DNA from: a virus
Length of the DNA stretch: 28,030 bases
Direction: 5' to 3' (one strand)
IMG/VR virus record: IMGVR_UViG_3300035688_001182
Span: 1 to 28,030 of that record
The notes beneath the pieces were generated by a model. It searched no databases, was not told the DNA's origin, and was given only the letters and a program-made list of their open reading frames with translations. Positions 1 to 7,535 of this stretch are shown here, in pieces. Each line of letters begins with the position of its first letter. Position 1 is the stretch's first letter. The position numbers were made by a program, and so were the translations under genes.

Positions 1-1305
1 TTTCTCCTGGATCCGGCGGCGCTTAAGGTTTTGCGCTGGCCACGGCGCGCTGGCAAGACAACTGTGATGGCCGGCGACGATCTTCAATTCGGATTCAACA
101 ATCCCAACTGCAAGATCATCGTAACCATGCCGAAGTTCCAGCAGATCAAAGAGATCTACTTCCAAGCTTTTCACGAACACCTTGCTCGCATGGACGATCG
201 AATCTATGATGCGTACATTGAAAGCGAATTGCAAACCATAATCCGGCTGACGAATGGTACCATAATACTTGCTGAAACGCCTGAGCCCTTCACGATTCGC
301 GGTCACGGCCCCCGAAAAATCAGCATTGATGAAATGAACTTCATCCGCAAGGACCAGGATCTTTGGCTCAGTGCCCTACTGCCGATGACATTGACGCAGA
401 CTGTGGGCATTAACGTCTCGTCGACTCCCTGGAACAAAGACAGCATCTACTACAAGATGTGCTTTGACAAGAGTTTCAGGATATTCAGCGGCAACATTCA
501 CGAGCGGGATCCTCCCCGATACTTTCTCACGTACAAGGATGTCCAGAAGCCAAACGGGCCCTTGGATCCATACCAGGTTGAGGTCATGCGAGAGCAGTAC
601 GCCGGGGATCCTTGGCGCTGGAAGCGAGAAATGGAAAGCAGCTTCGTCGACGACGAGACCGCCTTCTTGCCCAGCAGCCTCATCATCAAGTGTCAAAATG
701 AAGAGCTTAGCTTCCTGGAATTCGAAGAAAGCCTTTCAGGCGAATTCTATCTCGGCTGGGACCTTGGGCGAGAAAGGGATCATAACGCTGTTGCCATCAT
801 CAACAAGCAGCAGGACTTTGTGCAGCTCGTCCACTGCAAACAGTTTCCGCTGGGCACGCCCTATGTAAGCGTGATGGCCTACATAAAGAGCATCTGTGAC
901 CGGTGGAGATCTGTGCGGGCCGTGTATTACGATCACACGGGCACGAAGGGCATGGATGAGGAGATCAACAAGGCTGGTTTCCCGGGAGTGAAGGGAGTTG
1001 ATTTCACGAGGCCGTTGAAGCATGGCATGGCCATGACGTTAAAGCAGCTGATGATGACTCCCAGAGAAAGTGATAGAGCTCTTGCTCCAGAAGATGCCCG
1101 GCGCAAGTTCGAGTTGCCGTTTGATCAGGATGTGCAGGCTGAACTCAACTGCGAGCAGTGGGAGCAATCCCAGGGAAGTGAGGTGTACACGTTTAGCCAT
1201 CCTGAAGGCTCGCATGACGACCGTTTCTGGGCTATCTGCCTAGCAGTCTTCACGACTACGGAGGTGCCTCCGCCTGGAAGAGGTGCAATAATACTTCCGC
1301 ATTAA
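1..1305 (+). CDS. terL: Terminase large subunit (TerL), 5'-truncated
   Basis: Packaging motor: an ATPase-nuclease that cuts concatemeric viral DNA and pumps it through the portal into the prohead. The frame is open to base 1, so the true start lies outside the window; a TTG at 31 is only an internal codon. Visible in order: a terminase-type Walker A (RRAGKTT) encoded near base 46, Walker B ISIDEMNF, the coupling motif with SSTPW, then the RNase H-like nuclease with GWDLGRERDH (first Asp), YYDHTG (second acidic site) and the C-terminal SHDDRF. All main ATPase and nuclease residues are therefore present. It heads the rightward head-gene run and lies about 0.7 kb before the portal gene. No small terminase is seen; it is presumably upstream of the window. 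Identification is firm; only the N-terminus is missing. Confidence 0.95.
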   Translation, partial: FLLDPAALKVLRWPRRAGKTTVMAGDDLQFGFNNPNCKIIVTMPKFQQIKEIYFQAFHEHLARMDDRIYDAYIESELQTIIRLTNGTIILAETPEPFTIRGHGPRKISIDEMNFIRKDQDLWLSALLPMTLTQTVGINVSSTPWNKDSIYYKMCFDKSFRIFSGNIHERDPPRYFLTYKDVQKPNGPLDPYQVEVMREQYAGDPWRWKREMESSFVDDETAFLPSSLIIKCQNEELSFLEFEESLSGEFYLGWDLGRERDHNAVAIINKQQDFVQLVHCKQFPLGTPYVSVMAYIKSICDRWRSVRAVYYDHTGTKGMDEEINKAGFPGVKGVDFTRPLKHGMAMTLKQLMMTPRESDRALAPEDARRKFELPFDQDVQAELNCEQWEQSQGSEVYTFSHPEGSHDDRFWAICLAVFTTTEVPPPGRGAIILPH

Positions 1306-1314
1306 GGTGGATTG

Positions 1315-1806
1315 ATGTCAAGCCTTCCGCAAGAGATGATTAGGAAACTGCCAATTTATTACTACAGTTTCTTAAGCAAATTCAAGTTTGTAATTCATGG
1401 CCAGACTACGTTTGAGCGAATAATCAAATTCAACGATCGGTACACGCATCTCTTTCACACCGAAATGCATTCAGACGGGTTCAGCATGGCTCTTATTGGC
1501 GTTGAGGATCGAGATGAAGGGATGGAGCCCGATGGTTGGACGGATATCTTATTGCCCGTATTCCGTGATAAGAATGCTTTGAATGGGTGCAACTTGAAAG
1601 ATGAATATCTGTTTTACGTCGACCTCGCATTGAGCGGGGCTTATGCAAAAGAAGTATGGTTCAAGCTGAAGAGCGGCTGGCGCAAACTTTTCGATTATAG
1701 CGTAAGTGCTGGTTTGCGAGTTTCTGATACTGGTCAAATGGTAAGCGTTGGATATGTCGAGTATTCGCCTCGACTGAGTCGTCTCTGCAATTTCAAGCTT
1801 ACGTAG
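1315..1806 (+). CDS. Hypothetical protein between terL and portal
   Basis: A protein of about 163 residues that I do not recognise. The ATG at 1315 (a TTG lies directly before it) follows an AAGGTGG ribosome site at 1305-1310. It mixes aromatic-rich and charged stretches, with no signal peptide, membrane span or cysteine cluster, and looks alpha/beta. Base composition is visibly more AT-rich than terL and the portal gene, which suggests a gene added between two conserved packaging genes. It starts 9 bases after terL and is followed at once by another small gene, so it is co-transcribed with the packaging genes. Function unknown. Confidence 0.7.
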   Translation: MSSLPQEMIRKLPIYYYSFLSKFKFVIHGQTTFERIIKFNDRYTHLFHTEMHSDGFSMALIGVEDRDEGMEPDGWTDILLPVFRDKNALNGCNLKDEYLFYVDLALSGAYAKEVWFKLKSGWRKLFDYSVSAGLRVSDTGQMVSVGYVEYSPRLSRLCNFKLT

Positions 1807-1814
1807 GTGAAAAA

Positions 1815-1985
1815 TTGGAAGACGAGATATTTCGCGCATCTGAGAAGGAGAAACAGGTGAAGGCTCTAGGAATCCTTGTCAACTGCAACCTGCAGGACTT
1901 GCACATTTACGTCAACGGAGTCGACATCGCGAAGACAGTGGTGCTTGAGGAAGTTCGAGTTACGGTTGAGAAGAAAGGTGCTTAA
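1815..1985 (+). CDS. Small hypothetical protein upstream of portal
   Basis: A short frame of 56 codons from TTG at 1815, after a GGTGA ribosome site at 1806-1810. An alternative start is GTG at 1857 in the same frame, which would give 42 residues behind GAGAAGGAG. The C-terminal part has a beta-like pattern (ILVNCNLQDLHIYVNGV, then TVVLEEVRVTVEKK). It fills the gap before the portal gene and ends 4 bases before the portal start. Coding is supported by ribosome-site placement and tight packing; no family is recognised. Confidence 0.5.
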   Translation: MEDEIFRASEKEKQVKALGILVNCNLQDLHIYVNGVDIAKTVVLEEVRVTVEKKGA

Positions 1986-1989
1986 GTAG

Positions 1990-3357
1990 ATGCCTTGGAA
2001 AAGCCAGCTGGAAAACTCTGCTTTCTTAGCACAGCGGAACGTTCCCGAGGAACTGAGCAAACGTCAGATTGAAGAGGAAGTGCCCGTCAGCTGGAAAGCT
2101 GACATGGCTATGTATGGCTACGTTTCTCGGTATATGCTTAGGGGCTCTGGCGCCGGCTTTGTCACTAGCCCATACATGGCTTATTGGGAGAGGCTTTGGG
2201 GCGCCACACCCATCGAGGATCTGCCCAAGTACAAGGACCTGTACACTTTCACGCCGTACATCAAAGCGGCTATTGACGTCACTGTGAACCTTGCTCTATC
2301 GAATGGGTTTGAGTTGGAAGGCGGGGACGATGCTGTCCGCGAGTGGCTTTCTGACTGGCTTGATGAGCAAAACGCTCTCCAGACGCTGCGTATTGTGGGC
2401 ACTGATATGCTTGTCTTCGGCAACGCCTTTCTCGAACTCTGCCGAGACGAGAGCACTGGCCAGATCGTGTGGCTCAAGCCGCTGGATCCCGTGCACGTGC
2501 GGGTTCGTCGCGACGCCTATGGCAACGTTTTCGGGTACATTCAACTCTTGACTTTTCCGCCCGTAGCCTTTACCGCGCAGGACATGGTTCACTTTCGGAG
2601 CGGAGCTAAGAGCTGGTGGTACGAGTTCAGCTATGGCACGAGTCTTCTGAGACCGTTATTGAAGATTCAAGCTTTGATCGATCAGTTGGAAGATGACATG
2701 GCCGTCATCGTTCACACTTACGCTAAGCCAATGCTTGTGGTGAAGGCTGGCACGCCGGAGAGGCCCTTCAGCGATCCGCAGCTGCAGAGCCTCGTCGAAG
2801 CATTTCGAGACCGCAAGGTCGCTTCGGACGTGTACGTCCGCGGCGACGTGACAGTCGATGTTATTCCTAGCCTGACGAAGGACGTGAACATTCAGTGGTG
2901 GCTTGATTACCTCTACACGCAGCGCGAAGCGGTTCTCGGGGTTCCGAAGATTTTTATGGGCAAGAGCGAGGGCACGAACCGGGCTACAGCTGACGTCGTT
3001 ATGCAAGAGTATGTCACGCGATTGCGTATGCTGCAGGAGATGATTGCGGACACGCTTGAGACAGAGCTATTCAAGCAGCTGATCGAAGAGGAGTTTGGAG
3101 AAGGCGTTGAAGTTCCTCAGGTTAAGTGGCGTCCAATCTGGGAGCCCACACTTGACAAGAAAGCGATTTTGATGGGTGACTTGGTGGAAAAAGGGATTCT
3201 GTTGCCTTCTGAGGCGCGCGGAGAACTTGGTTACCCAGCGGAACCGGAAAACGGGGCTAGCCTATTGAAGCCTTTGGCGAAGCCTGAAGGACAAGATGGG
3301 AAGGGCGTTGAACAGGTCAAGCGGATGATCCGGGAGATCCGAGACAGGGAGGACTAA
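1990..3357 (+). CDS. Portal protein
   Basis: Predicted portal, the dodecameric ring at one capsid vertex that receives the terminase and later the neck. It has 455 residues, normal for HK97/SPP1-type portals. Typical features are the helical entry region (YTFTPYIKAAIDVTVNLAL), the long central wing/stem with conserved aromatic and proline positions (LKPLDPVHVRVRRDAYGNVFGYIQ), the HFRSG segment, and the GVPKIFMGKSEGTNRATADV motif that marks many phage portals (Gly-Val-Pro plus a later Asn-Arg). The start at 1990 has an AAAGGTGC ribosome site. Position directly behind terL and ahead of the protease fits the standard packaging-head order. Confidence 0.93.
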   Translation: MPWKSQLENSAFLAQRNVPEELSKRQIEEEVPVSWKADMAMYGYVSRYMLRGSGAGFVTSPYMAYWERLWGATPIEDLPKYKDLYTFTPYIKAAIDVTVNLALSNGFELEGGDDAVREWLSDWLDEQNALQTLRIVGTDMLVFGNAFLELCRDESTGQIVWLKPLDPVHVRVRRDAYGNVFGYIQLLTFPPVAFTAQDMVHFRSGAKSWWYEFSYGTSLLRPLLKIQALIDQLEDDMAVIVHTYAKPMLVVKAGTPERPFSDPQLQSLVEAFRDRKVASDVYVRGDVTVDVIPSLTKDVNIQWWLDYLYTQREAVLGVPKIFMGKSEGTNRATADVVMQEYVTRLRMLQEMIADTLETELFKQLIEEEFGEGVEVPQVKWRPIWEPTLDKKAILMGDLVEKGILLPSEARGELGYPAEPENGASLLKPLAKPEGQDGKGVEQVKRMIREIRDRED

Positions 3358-3359
3358 AT

Positions 3360-3617
3360 GTGAGTTTTGCGTGCAAGCGCTTGTGTGGGCACGATTTGAA
3401 GCGGCCACATTTCAGCTGCCTCTACTGCAGGGTTCGCCGGTTCTTCTACGGGAAGATAGACCGGAAACAGTATCACTACAACAGCAAAATGCGCATAGTC
3501 ATGCCGCAAGACTGCACAACATACATATTGTTCATCGACAATCAGCGGCGCCTTGCACGTGTCAAGGGTGCGATTTTGAAGCGTCTCGTCACGTTATGTG
3601 AGTGGCTCGCAAACTAA
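3360..3617 (+). CDS. Cys-rich small protein, zinc-finger-like
   Basis: An 85-residue frame beginning with GTG three bases after the portal stop. The N-terminus carries CKRLCGH and, after about 14 residues, CLYC, a C-x3-C...C-x2-C arrangement with a nearby His that could bind zinc; the rest is basic and beta-like. Its TAA overlaps the ATG of the next gene by one base, typical of translational coupling, and this favours the frame over the competing +2 frame across the same stretch. A DNA- or protein-binding head accessory is possible; no family is recognised. Confidence 0.65.
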   Translation: MSFACKRLCGHDLKRPHFSCLYCRVRRFFYGKIDRKQYHYNSKMRIVMPQDCTTYILFIDNQRRLARVKGAILKRLVTLCEWLAN

Positions 3618-3943
3618 TGGTGGATTACATGCCTGGAATTGATGAAGACCAGAACATTTGGCGTTACCGGGTTCAGGACCCGGACAAGTTTGAGAGGTTC
3701 CGCGTGAAAGATATCGGCAGTGGTGGCGTCAAGATTACGGTCGGCAAGGTGAAGGGTTCTGACCGGTGGGAAATTCAGAACTACATGTTTGACAAGAAAC
3801 GCTTCAAAACCCGAGACCAGGTCCGTAACTGGCTTGACAAGCACTTGAAAAGTGAGATTCAGACCTTGCTGGACTTCAAGGCTTGGAATGAGTATCGCCG
3901 CCGAGTTGTTAACGCTTATGTTCAGATCTCGACCGTGGAGTAG
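3617..3943 (+). CDS. Conserved head-region hypothetical protein
   Basis: About 108 residues from the ATG at 3617, which shares a base with the preceding TAA; GTG at 3602 is an in-frame alternative. The protein reads as a compact alpha/beta module: YRVQDPDKFERFRVKDI, then GVKITVGKVKG, then an IQNYMFDKKRF segment and a helix with NWLDKHLK. Short proteins with a similar pattern commonly sit next to, or are fused to, prohead protease genes in phages of thermophiles and archaea. That comparison comes from memory and is not a verified match. Its place between portal and protease supports a head-assembly accessory role. Confidence 0.7.
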   Translation: MVDYMPGIDEDQNIWRYRVQDPDKFERFRVKDIGSGGVKITVGKVKGSDRWEIQNYMFDKKRFKTRDQVRNWLDKHLKSEIQTLLDFKAWNEYRRRVVNAYVQISTVE

Positions 3944-3949
3944 AAGAGA

Positions 3950-4102
3950 ATGAGTTTGAAAGCAAGAAGTGAATCGAAAAAGCCATCCGTGAATGCGTCG
4001 GTGAAAGAAGAAAGGAAAAGTCTTCTGGGCGATGTTGCAGCTTTTAGGGCCTGGCAAGAAGCGTACTTGAAGGCTCAGGGAAAACGTTTGCCAGTAGCAT
4101 AG
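3950..4102 (+). CDS. Small basic hypothetical protein (50 aa)
   Basis: A 50-codon frame starting with ATG at 3950 behind a GAAGAGA purine stretch, six bases after the previous stop, ending 22 bases before the protease start. It has a lysine/serine-rich N-terminal half and a helical C-terminal half (LLGDVAAFRAWQEAYLK). Coding is supported by position and spacing within a gapless gene run. Function unknown. Confidence 0.5.
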   Translation: MSLKARSESKKPSVNASVKEERKSLLGDVAAFRAWQEAYLKAQGKRLPVA

Positions 4103-4124
4103 GAGTAGTCGAGGCGAGGGCAAG

Positions 4125-5249
4125 ATGCAGCTCCGGTATTTTGTGCCTTTCAAGGCGCAGCAAGGTGTTGATGGAGAGGGCCCGCTGAAAGAGCTCATCA
4201 ACATTGAAGGGGTGGCAATTGACACAAGCGTGAACAAGAATAAGTGGCAGGTGCCCGAGGAGGACCTAGACTTTTTTGTTGAGACACTGCAGGGGGCTCA
4301 GCTGCGTGTGGATCATGCTGAAAGTGCTTTGATGGTAGTTGGGAAAGTTCCGCATGCCAAGCGCGACGGCCAGCAAGTCTTGTTCCAGGCAGAGGTCGGC
4401 GGAGAAGAGAAGCTGATTGACAAGATCCGACGCCAATACGTGAGCCACGTGAGCGTTCAAGTTGACAGTGACGATGTCGTCTGCAGCAAGTGCAAGCAGC
4501 CTTCACGGAATGAGGGAATTCTTGTTCACTTGTGTTCTGGCGCTTGGGAGATCGTGCACAAGCCGAGGGTTCGGGAGCTCAGTATCGTTGCTTCTCCAGC
4601 TTACGAGAAGACGGAGTTTAGACCCGTCGGGTTCTTCGCTGCGATGAATGACGCTCAGTGGGATGCTGCCATGAAGGGCGCGGGTTCGAATCCCGCTTTA
4701 GGATCACTTGTTGAAGGTGATGATGTGGGTTCTAGGCGAGAGCCGCAAGGACCTGAAAACAAACATGAGAAAGAGGAGGTGAAGCCTTTGTCTGCTAAAG
4801 CAGATGAGAAGGCTTCTCCGCATCAAGCACAGGGAGTTGTCAACACGGCGCCAGGAGAAACGGCGCCAAAACAGCATACGTATGAAGAATTCATGCAGCA
4901 GTTGACTCAGCTTCAAAAGCAGATTGAGGCTTTCAAGGGTAGGATCGCGGATCTCGAGGCAGAGCTGGCGAAGAGGGCTGAGAATGGCGGGGCAGCGAAA
5001 AAGGTGAGCGAAGAGGCTGGCCAGAAAGCCACTTCTAACGCTACTGCGAGCGCCGGAGCGAGTGCTCCTGCAAGTCCTTCGGTCACTTCACCTGCACCAC
5101 AAGCTCAATCGCAAGCGTCGCCTCAGGATCAGAAGCCGACTGGTCAGGGCATTGTTGCTGTCGACGAGATCAACAAAGACGCCCTCGGAAACTTTGACTG
5201 GTACAAGGATCTGCTGAAGGCTCACAAGAAACTGATTGGGTTCCAATAG
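4125..5249 (+). CDS. Prohead maturation protease fused to scaffold-like C-terminus
   Basis: Predicted capsid maturation protease with internal scaffold. Residues 1-170 resemble HK97-type (S78) prohead proteases: a beta-rich start, RVDHAE with candidate catalytic His64, a YVSHVSVQV strand with candidate nucleophile Ser107 or Ser110, and ELSIVASPAYEKTEF. Between these lies an insertion with Cys120, Cys123, His135 and Cys137, spaced like a zinc site and not typical of the family. Residues 185-374 are low-complexity and charged, with a predicted coiled coil near 263-293, then an Ala/Ser/Pro/Gln-rich stretch. That layout fits a scaffold that is digested during maturation. It lies directly before decoration and capsid genes. 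Protease-scaffold fusion is known in phages; here it is inferred from sequence only. Confidence 0.82.
   Translation: MQLRYFVPFKAQQGVDGEGPLKELINIEGVAIDTSVNKNKWQVPEEDLDFFVETLQGAQLRVDHAESALMVVGKVPHAKRDGQQVLFQAEVGGEEKLIDKIRRQYVSHVSVQVDSDDVVCSKCKQPSRNEGILVHLCSGAWEIVHKPRVRELSIVASPAYEKTEFRPVGFFAAMNDAQWDAAMKGAGSNPALGSLVEGDDVGSRREPQGPENKHEKEEVKPLSAKADEKASPHQAQGVVNTAPGETAPKQHTYEEFMQQLTQLQKQIEAFKGRIADLEAELAKRAENGGAAKKVSEEAGQKATSNATASAGASAPASPSVTSPAPQAQSQASPQDQKPTGQGIVAVDEINKDALGNFDWYKDLLKAHKKLIGFQ
4680..4696 (+). other. tRNA T-arm-like 17-mer inside protease gene
   Basis: Five-base stem GCGGG, seven-base loop TTCGAAT, stem CCCGC: a perfect match in shape and sequence to a tRNA T-arm. It lies in the linker between protease and scaffold regions (residues about 186-191). 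No D-arm, anticodon arm or matching acceptor strand was found around it, so it is not a tRNA gene. It may be chance or a relic. Confidence 0.35.
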
Positions 5250-5277
5250 CGCGCACGTTTTGAAATGGTGATTTTGT

Positions 5278-5724
5278 ATGAGTACTCCAACATATGAAGG
5301 GACGAATCCGCTTGTCAGCGACGCGTTCGTAGTGACTTACCAAGCTGCTGAAGATCTCGACGTCGGAAAGGCGGTGCAGTTCAGTGCTGGCACGGGCATG
5401 GCTTTCCAAGTGAAGGCAACAACAGGTCAGGTCAAGCAGTGCTGTGGGATAACCGTGACCAAGGCTCTTTCAGGCAAGAAGATCAGCGTTGCATGCAGAG
5501 GCATTGTCCGTGCTATCGCTTCAGCCGCGATTGCAGTGGGCGATCTTGTTGTATCAGCGGCAAACGGCAAGGTTGCAGCATTGGCAGACGTGGTCGATAC
5601 TGACTTAATCTCAAGCGCAGGCATCGCGCTCGCCATCAACAAGAGCCGAATGATCGTTGGCAAGGCCATCAGTGCAGCAGCGGTAGACGGCGACACGGTC
5701 TACGTGCAACTCTTGATTCCTTAG
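5278..5724 (+). CDS. Capsid decoration / cement protein (DUF2190-like)
   Basis: A 148-residue small-residue-rich beta protein placed between protease and major capsid protein, the usual place for a capsid cement protein. It shows the DUF2190-like pattern: an N-terminal strand region ending in LDVGKAVQF, a central GITVTKALSGKKISVACRG segment, a GDLVVSAANGKVAAL turn, and a final GIALAINKSR...GDTVYVQLLIP, as in proteins that stiffen HK97-type shells. The ATG at 5278 follows GGTGATT. Family assignment is by pattern and context, without a search. Confidence 0.75.
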   Translation: MSTPTYEGTNPLVSDAFVVTYQAAEDLDVGKAVQFSAGTGMAFQVKATTGQVKQCCGITVTKALSGKKISVACRGIVRAIASAAIAVGDLVVSAANGKVAALADVVDTDLISSAGIALAINKSRMIVGKAISAAAVDGDTVYVQLLIP

Positions 5725-5737
5725 AAAGGTGTTTTGA

Positions 5738-6631
5738 ATGAGTCTTTTCAGAGACGCTTTAACGTGGGTTGACACTGGCGCAGTCGCGTATCCAGCCTTG
5801 CACAAGAAGATCATTGAGTTGACGATGCCGGCTCTTGTCGTGAAGCAGCTGTTTCCAGAGTTCCCATTGGTCGCAGGGAAGACCGCGACCTTTGTGAAGC
5901 AGAGCGGTTCTCGGAGCGCAGCGATCAGCGAGATTGCCGAGGGCTCTGAAATTCCGATGGATTTCACGCCTTACAGCACCGTAACCGTCACGCCTTACAA
6001 GAAGGGTCAGCGTCAGCGTGTCAGTCGAGAAAACATCGAAGATCTGTACATCCCGGTGATCGAGGATCAACTGCGACGTCTGGCAAGGCGTATGGCATAC
6101 ACGATTGACAAGGATTGCATGACAGTGATCGACTTGGCTGCTGGAAACAGCAGTGCGGGTTCAGGCACGAGTCTCGGCGCCACAGGAACCGAGTTCACCA
6201 TTTCGGGTGGGCTCGGCACCAAGGACATTTTGAATGCCAAATCGAAGATCGAAAGCTACAGTTTCATCCCGGACAACATACTGCTCAACCCCATAAACGC
6301 TAGAGACGTCATGTACTTGCCTCAGTTCAGCTTGCACATGCAGTACGGAGAAACGGTCATGCAGTCTGGCCTCATCGGATACATTTACGGCATGGCAGTC
6401 AAAGTGAGCCCAGTAGTCAACGTAGGCAACGCTTACATTCTAAGCAGTGGCCAAAACCTGAGCGCGGCCTACGCGCCCATGGGGTTCTTCGTCATCAAAC
6501 GCCCGCTCCTAACCGACATTGACGTTAAGAAAGAGTTTGACGCTGTCGACGTGAGCTTGACAACCAGGTACAGCCCTGTCGTGACTTGCGGAGAAGCAAT
6601 TTTCAAGGTTACCGGATTAGCCTCAACTTGA
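5738..6631 (+). CDS. Major capsid protein (HK97 fold)
   Basis: Predicted shell-forming capsid protein, 297 residues, a usual mature HK97-type size. It has an N-terminal arm, an E-loop-like stretch with basic and charged residues (TATFVKQSGSRSAAISEIAE), the spine helix region (IPVIEDQLRRLARRMAYTID), then P- and A-domain segments with DNILLNPINARDVMYLP, a motif seen in many such proteins, and a terminal strand pair. There is no N-terminal delta domain, consistent with scaffolding being supplied by the protease fusion. The gene follows the decoration gene by 13 bases, with a ribosome site AGAAAGGTG. An oligo-T tract downstream ends the head operon. Confidence 0.9.
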   Translation: MSLFRDALTWVDTGAVAYPALHKKIIELTMPALVVKQLFPEFPLVAGKTATFVKQSGSRSAAISEIAEGSEIPMDFTPYSTVTVTPYKKGQRQRVSRENIEDLYIPVIEDQLRRLARRMAYTIDKDCMTVIDLAAGNSSAGSGTSLGATGTEFTISGGLGTKDILNAKSKIESYSFIPDNILLNPINARDVMYLPQFSLHMQYGETVMQSGLIGYIYGMAVKVSPVVNVGNAYILSSGQNLSAAYAPMGFFVIKRPLLTDIDVKKEFDAVDVSLTTRYSPVVTCGEAIFKVTGLAST

Positions 6632-6671
6632 GCTTTGATCCGCTAGGATCTTCATTCTAGCTAGTTTCCAC

Positions 6672-6683
6672 TTTTTTGTTTTG
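6672..6683 (+). terminator. Oligo-T terminator-like tract after capsid gene
   Basis: A T-rich run (TTTTTTGTTTTG) follows the capsid stop by about 40 bases; a short inverted repeat GATCC/GGATC lies just before it. Archaeal RNA polymerase commonly terminates at oligo-T, so this may end or attenuate the packaging-head transcript. Confidence 0.45.
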
Positions 6684-6723
6684 ATGCCATCTCTCCTCTT
6701 CCCGCTCAGAATTGCTGTGAGCA

Positions 6724-6876
6724 ATGAATATGGGCAACAAAGTTAAGACTAGCATGGCGTTGGACGAAGAGCTGCTCTCTTGGATAGAGGAGATGATAAA
6801 GAAGAAACGGTTTGCGAACAGAACTCACGCAGTTGAGTATGCTCTTCAAAGATTGAAGGAGCAAGGAGTGGTCTGA
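6724..6876 (+). CDS. Small ribbon-helix-helix protein
   Basis: A 50-residue protein with the ribbon-helix-helix pattern of CopG/Arc regulators: a strand KVKTSMALDEELLSW, helix LLSWIEEMIKKKR, turn FANRTHA, helix VEYALQRLKEQG. Such proteins dimerise and insert a two-stranded sheet in the DNA major groove. ATG at 6724 is the first of two in frame; the ribosome site is weak. It stands alone after the capsid terminator tract and ends one base before the next start. Control of late genes is a reasonable guess. It is unrelated in detail to the divergent pair at 20.3-20.9 kb beyond sharing the fold. Confidence 0.72.
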   Translation: MNMGNKVKTSMALDEELLSWIEEMIKKKRFANRTHAVEYALQRLKEQGVV

Positions 6877-6877
6877 A

Positions 6878-7324
6878 ATGTCAAGTAAGCTGGCTGGTTT
6901 TCTTGCATTAGCCGTTATAGCTGGCCTGTGTGCCGGTTCAGTTCTCACGTTCGCTGTTATGCAGTGGACGCATCGGATCTCTAATGTGGCTTCTTTGAAA
7001 GTGGTGGGTGTAGGCGTTTTCAAAGACGTCAATTTCACGGTTACAGTCACGCAGATTGATTGGGGCATCGTTGAGGCTGGTGAAAACAAGAATTTTTCAG
7101 GGTACGTAAAAAATGAGAGTAACGTGCCCATAACTTTAAGCATGTATACTGAAGAATGGAGCCCTCCTAACGCTTCAGGTGTCATTTCAGTCACTTGGGA
7201 TTATGGAGGAGGCGTGATTCCGACTGGCGGATTTGTTCCGGTGACCTTTACTTTAAGGGTGGATCCTGCCGTTTCCACCATCACGAGTTTCAGTTTCACG
7301 ATCGTTATTGTCGGGAGTGGTTGA
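6878..7324 (+). CDS. Membrane-anchored or secreted beta-sandwich protein
   Basis: 148 residues: an N-terminal hydrophobic segment (residues about 4-24) acting as signal or anchor, then a beta-sandwich-like domain with alternating strands (VNFTVTVTQIDWGIVEAGE, NFSGYVKNESNVPITLSM) and N-x-S/T sequons. Its plan resembles small exported archaeal envelope proteins of the SipW/TasA or pilin-like kind. An AAGGAG ribosome site lies 9 bases before the ATG. An exported protein inside the structural cluster is unusual, because virion parts assemble in the cytoplasm. It could alter the cell envelope or be a virion surface protein of a membrane-associated particle. Confidence 0.65.
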   Translation: MSSKLAGFLALAVIAGLCAGSVLTFAVMQWTHRISNVASLKVVGVGVFKDVNFTVTVTQIDWGIVEAGENKNFSGYVKNESNVPITLSMYTEEWSPPNASGVISVTWDYGGGVIPTGGFVPVTFTLRVDPAVSTITSFSFTIVIVGSG

Positions 7325-7325
7325 A

Positions 7326-7535
7326 GTGTCCGGGGCAAAAGAGATCGCGGAGGATCTCACTCGCGCCATGAAATTGCGTAAGAAGTGGGTGCAGACTTGG
7401 GATAAAATCGGGGCGCGGATCCTGCGTATGCCAGAGTGGATGCAGAACATCATCCTCGAAGACATTAACACGGCGATCCTGAATCGCATAGCAGTCATGG
7501 AGCTTGTGCAAAGAAGTAGGAAGGTTGATGCGTGA
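7326..7535 (+). CDS. Small helical hypothetical protein
   Basis: About 69 residues from GTG at 7326, one base after the previous stop, with GGGAGTGGT as ribosome site (TTG at 7308 is an upstream in-frame option). It is charged and mostly helical (AEDLTRAMKLRKKWVQTWDKIGARIL, then ILEDINTAILNRIAVMELVQRS). Its TGA overlaps the next ATG. Co-translation with the connector gene suggests a head-tail joining accessory. No family is recognised. Confidence 0.65.
   Translation: MSGAKEIAEDLTRAMKLRKKWVQTWDKIGARILRMPEWMQNIILEDINTAILNRIAVMELVQRSRKVDA

Noticed and set aside
3551-3567. Near-palindrome CCTTG-7-CAAGG with CACGTG, considered as a second parS-like site
   Set aside because: The core is off-centre and flanks do not match the 22-bp palindrome; shared 12-mers of this kind are expected by chance in a window of this size.
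3371-3601. Alternative 76-codon frame overlapping the Cys-rich gene at 3360
   Set aside because: The competing frame from 3360 has a zinc-type cysteine pattern and a stop that couples to the next ATG; this one has neither a ribosome site nor a sensible pattern.
3614-4237. 207-codon reverse-strand frame
   Set aside because: It lies opposite three forward genes in a uniformly rightward region, with low-complexity composition and no ribosome site; a shadow frame.
4621-4710. Complete tRNA gene around the T-arm-like sequence
   Set aside because: A GCTCAGTGGGA string resembles a D-arm, but there is no room for an anticodon arm and no acceptor strand pairing with TTTAGGA.
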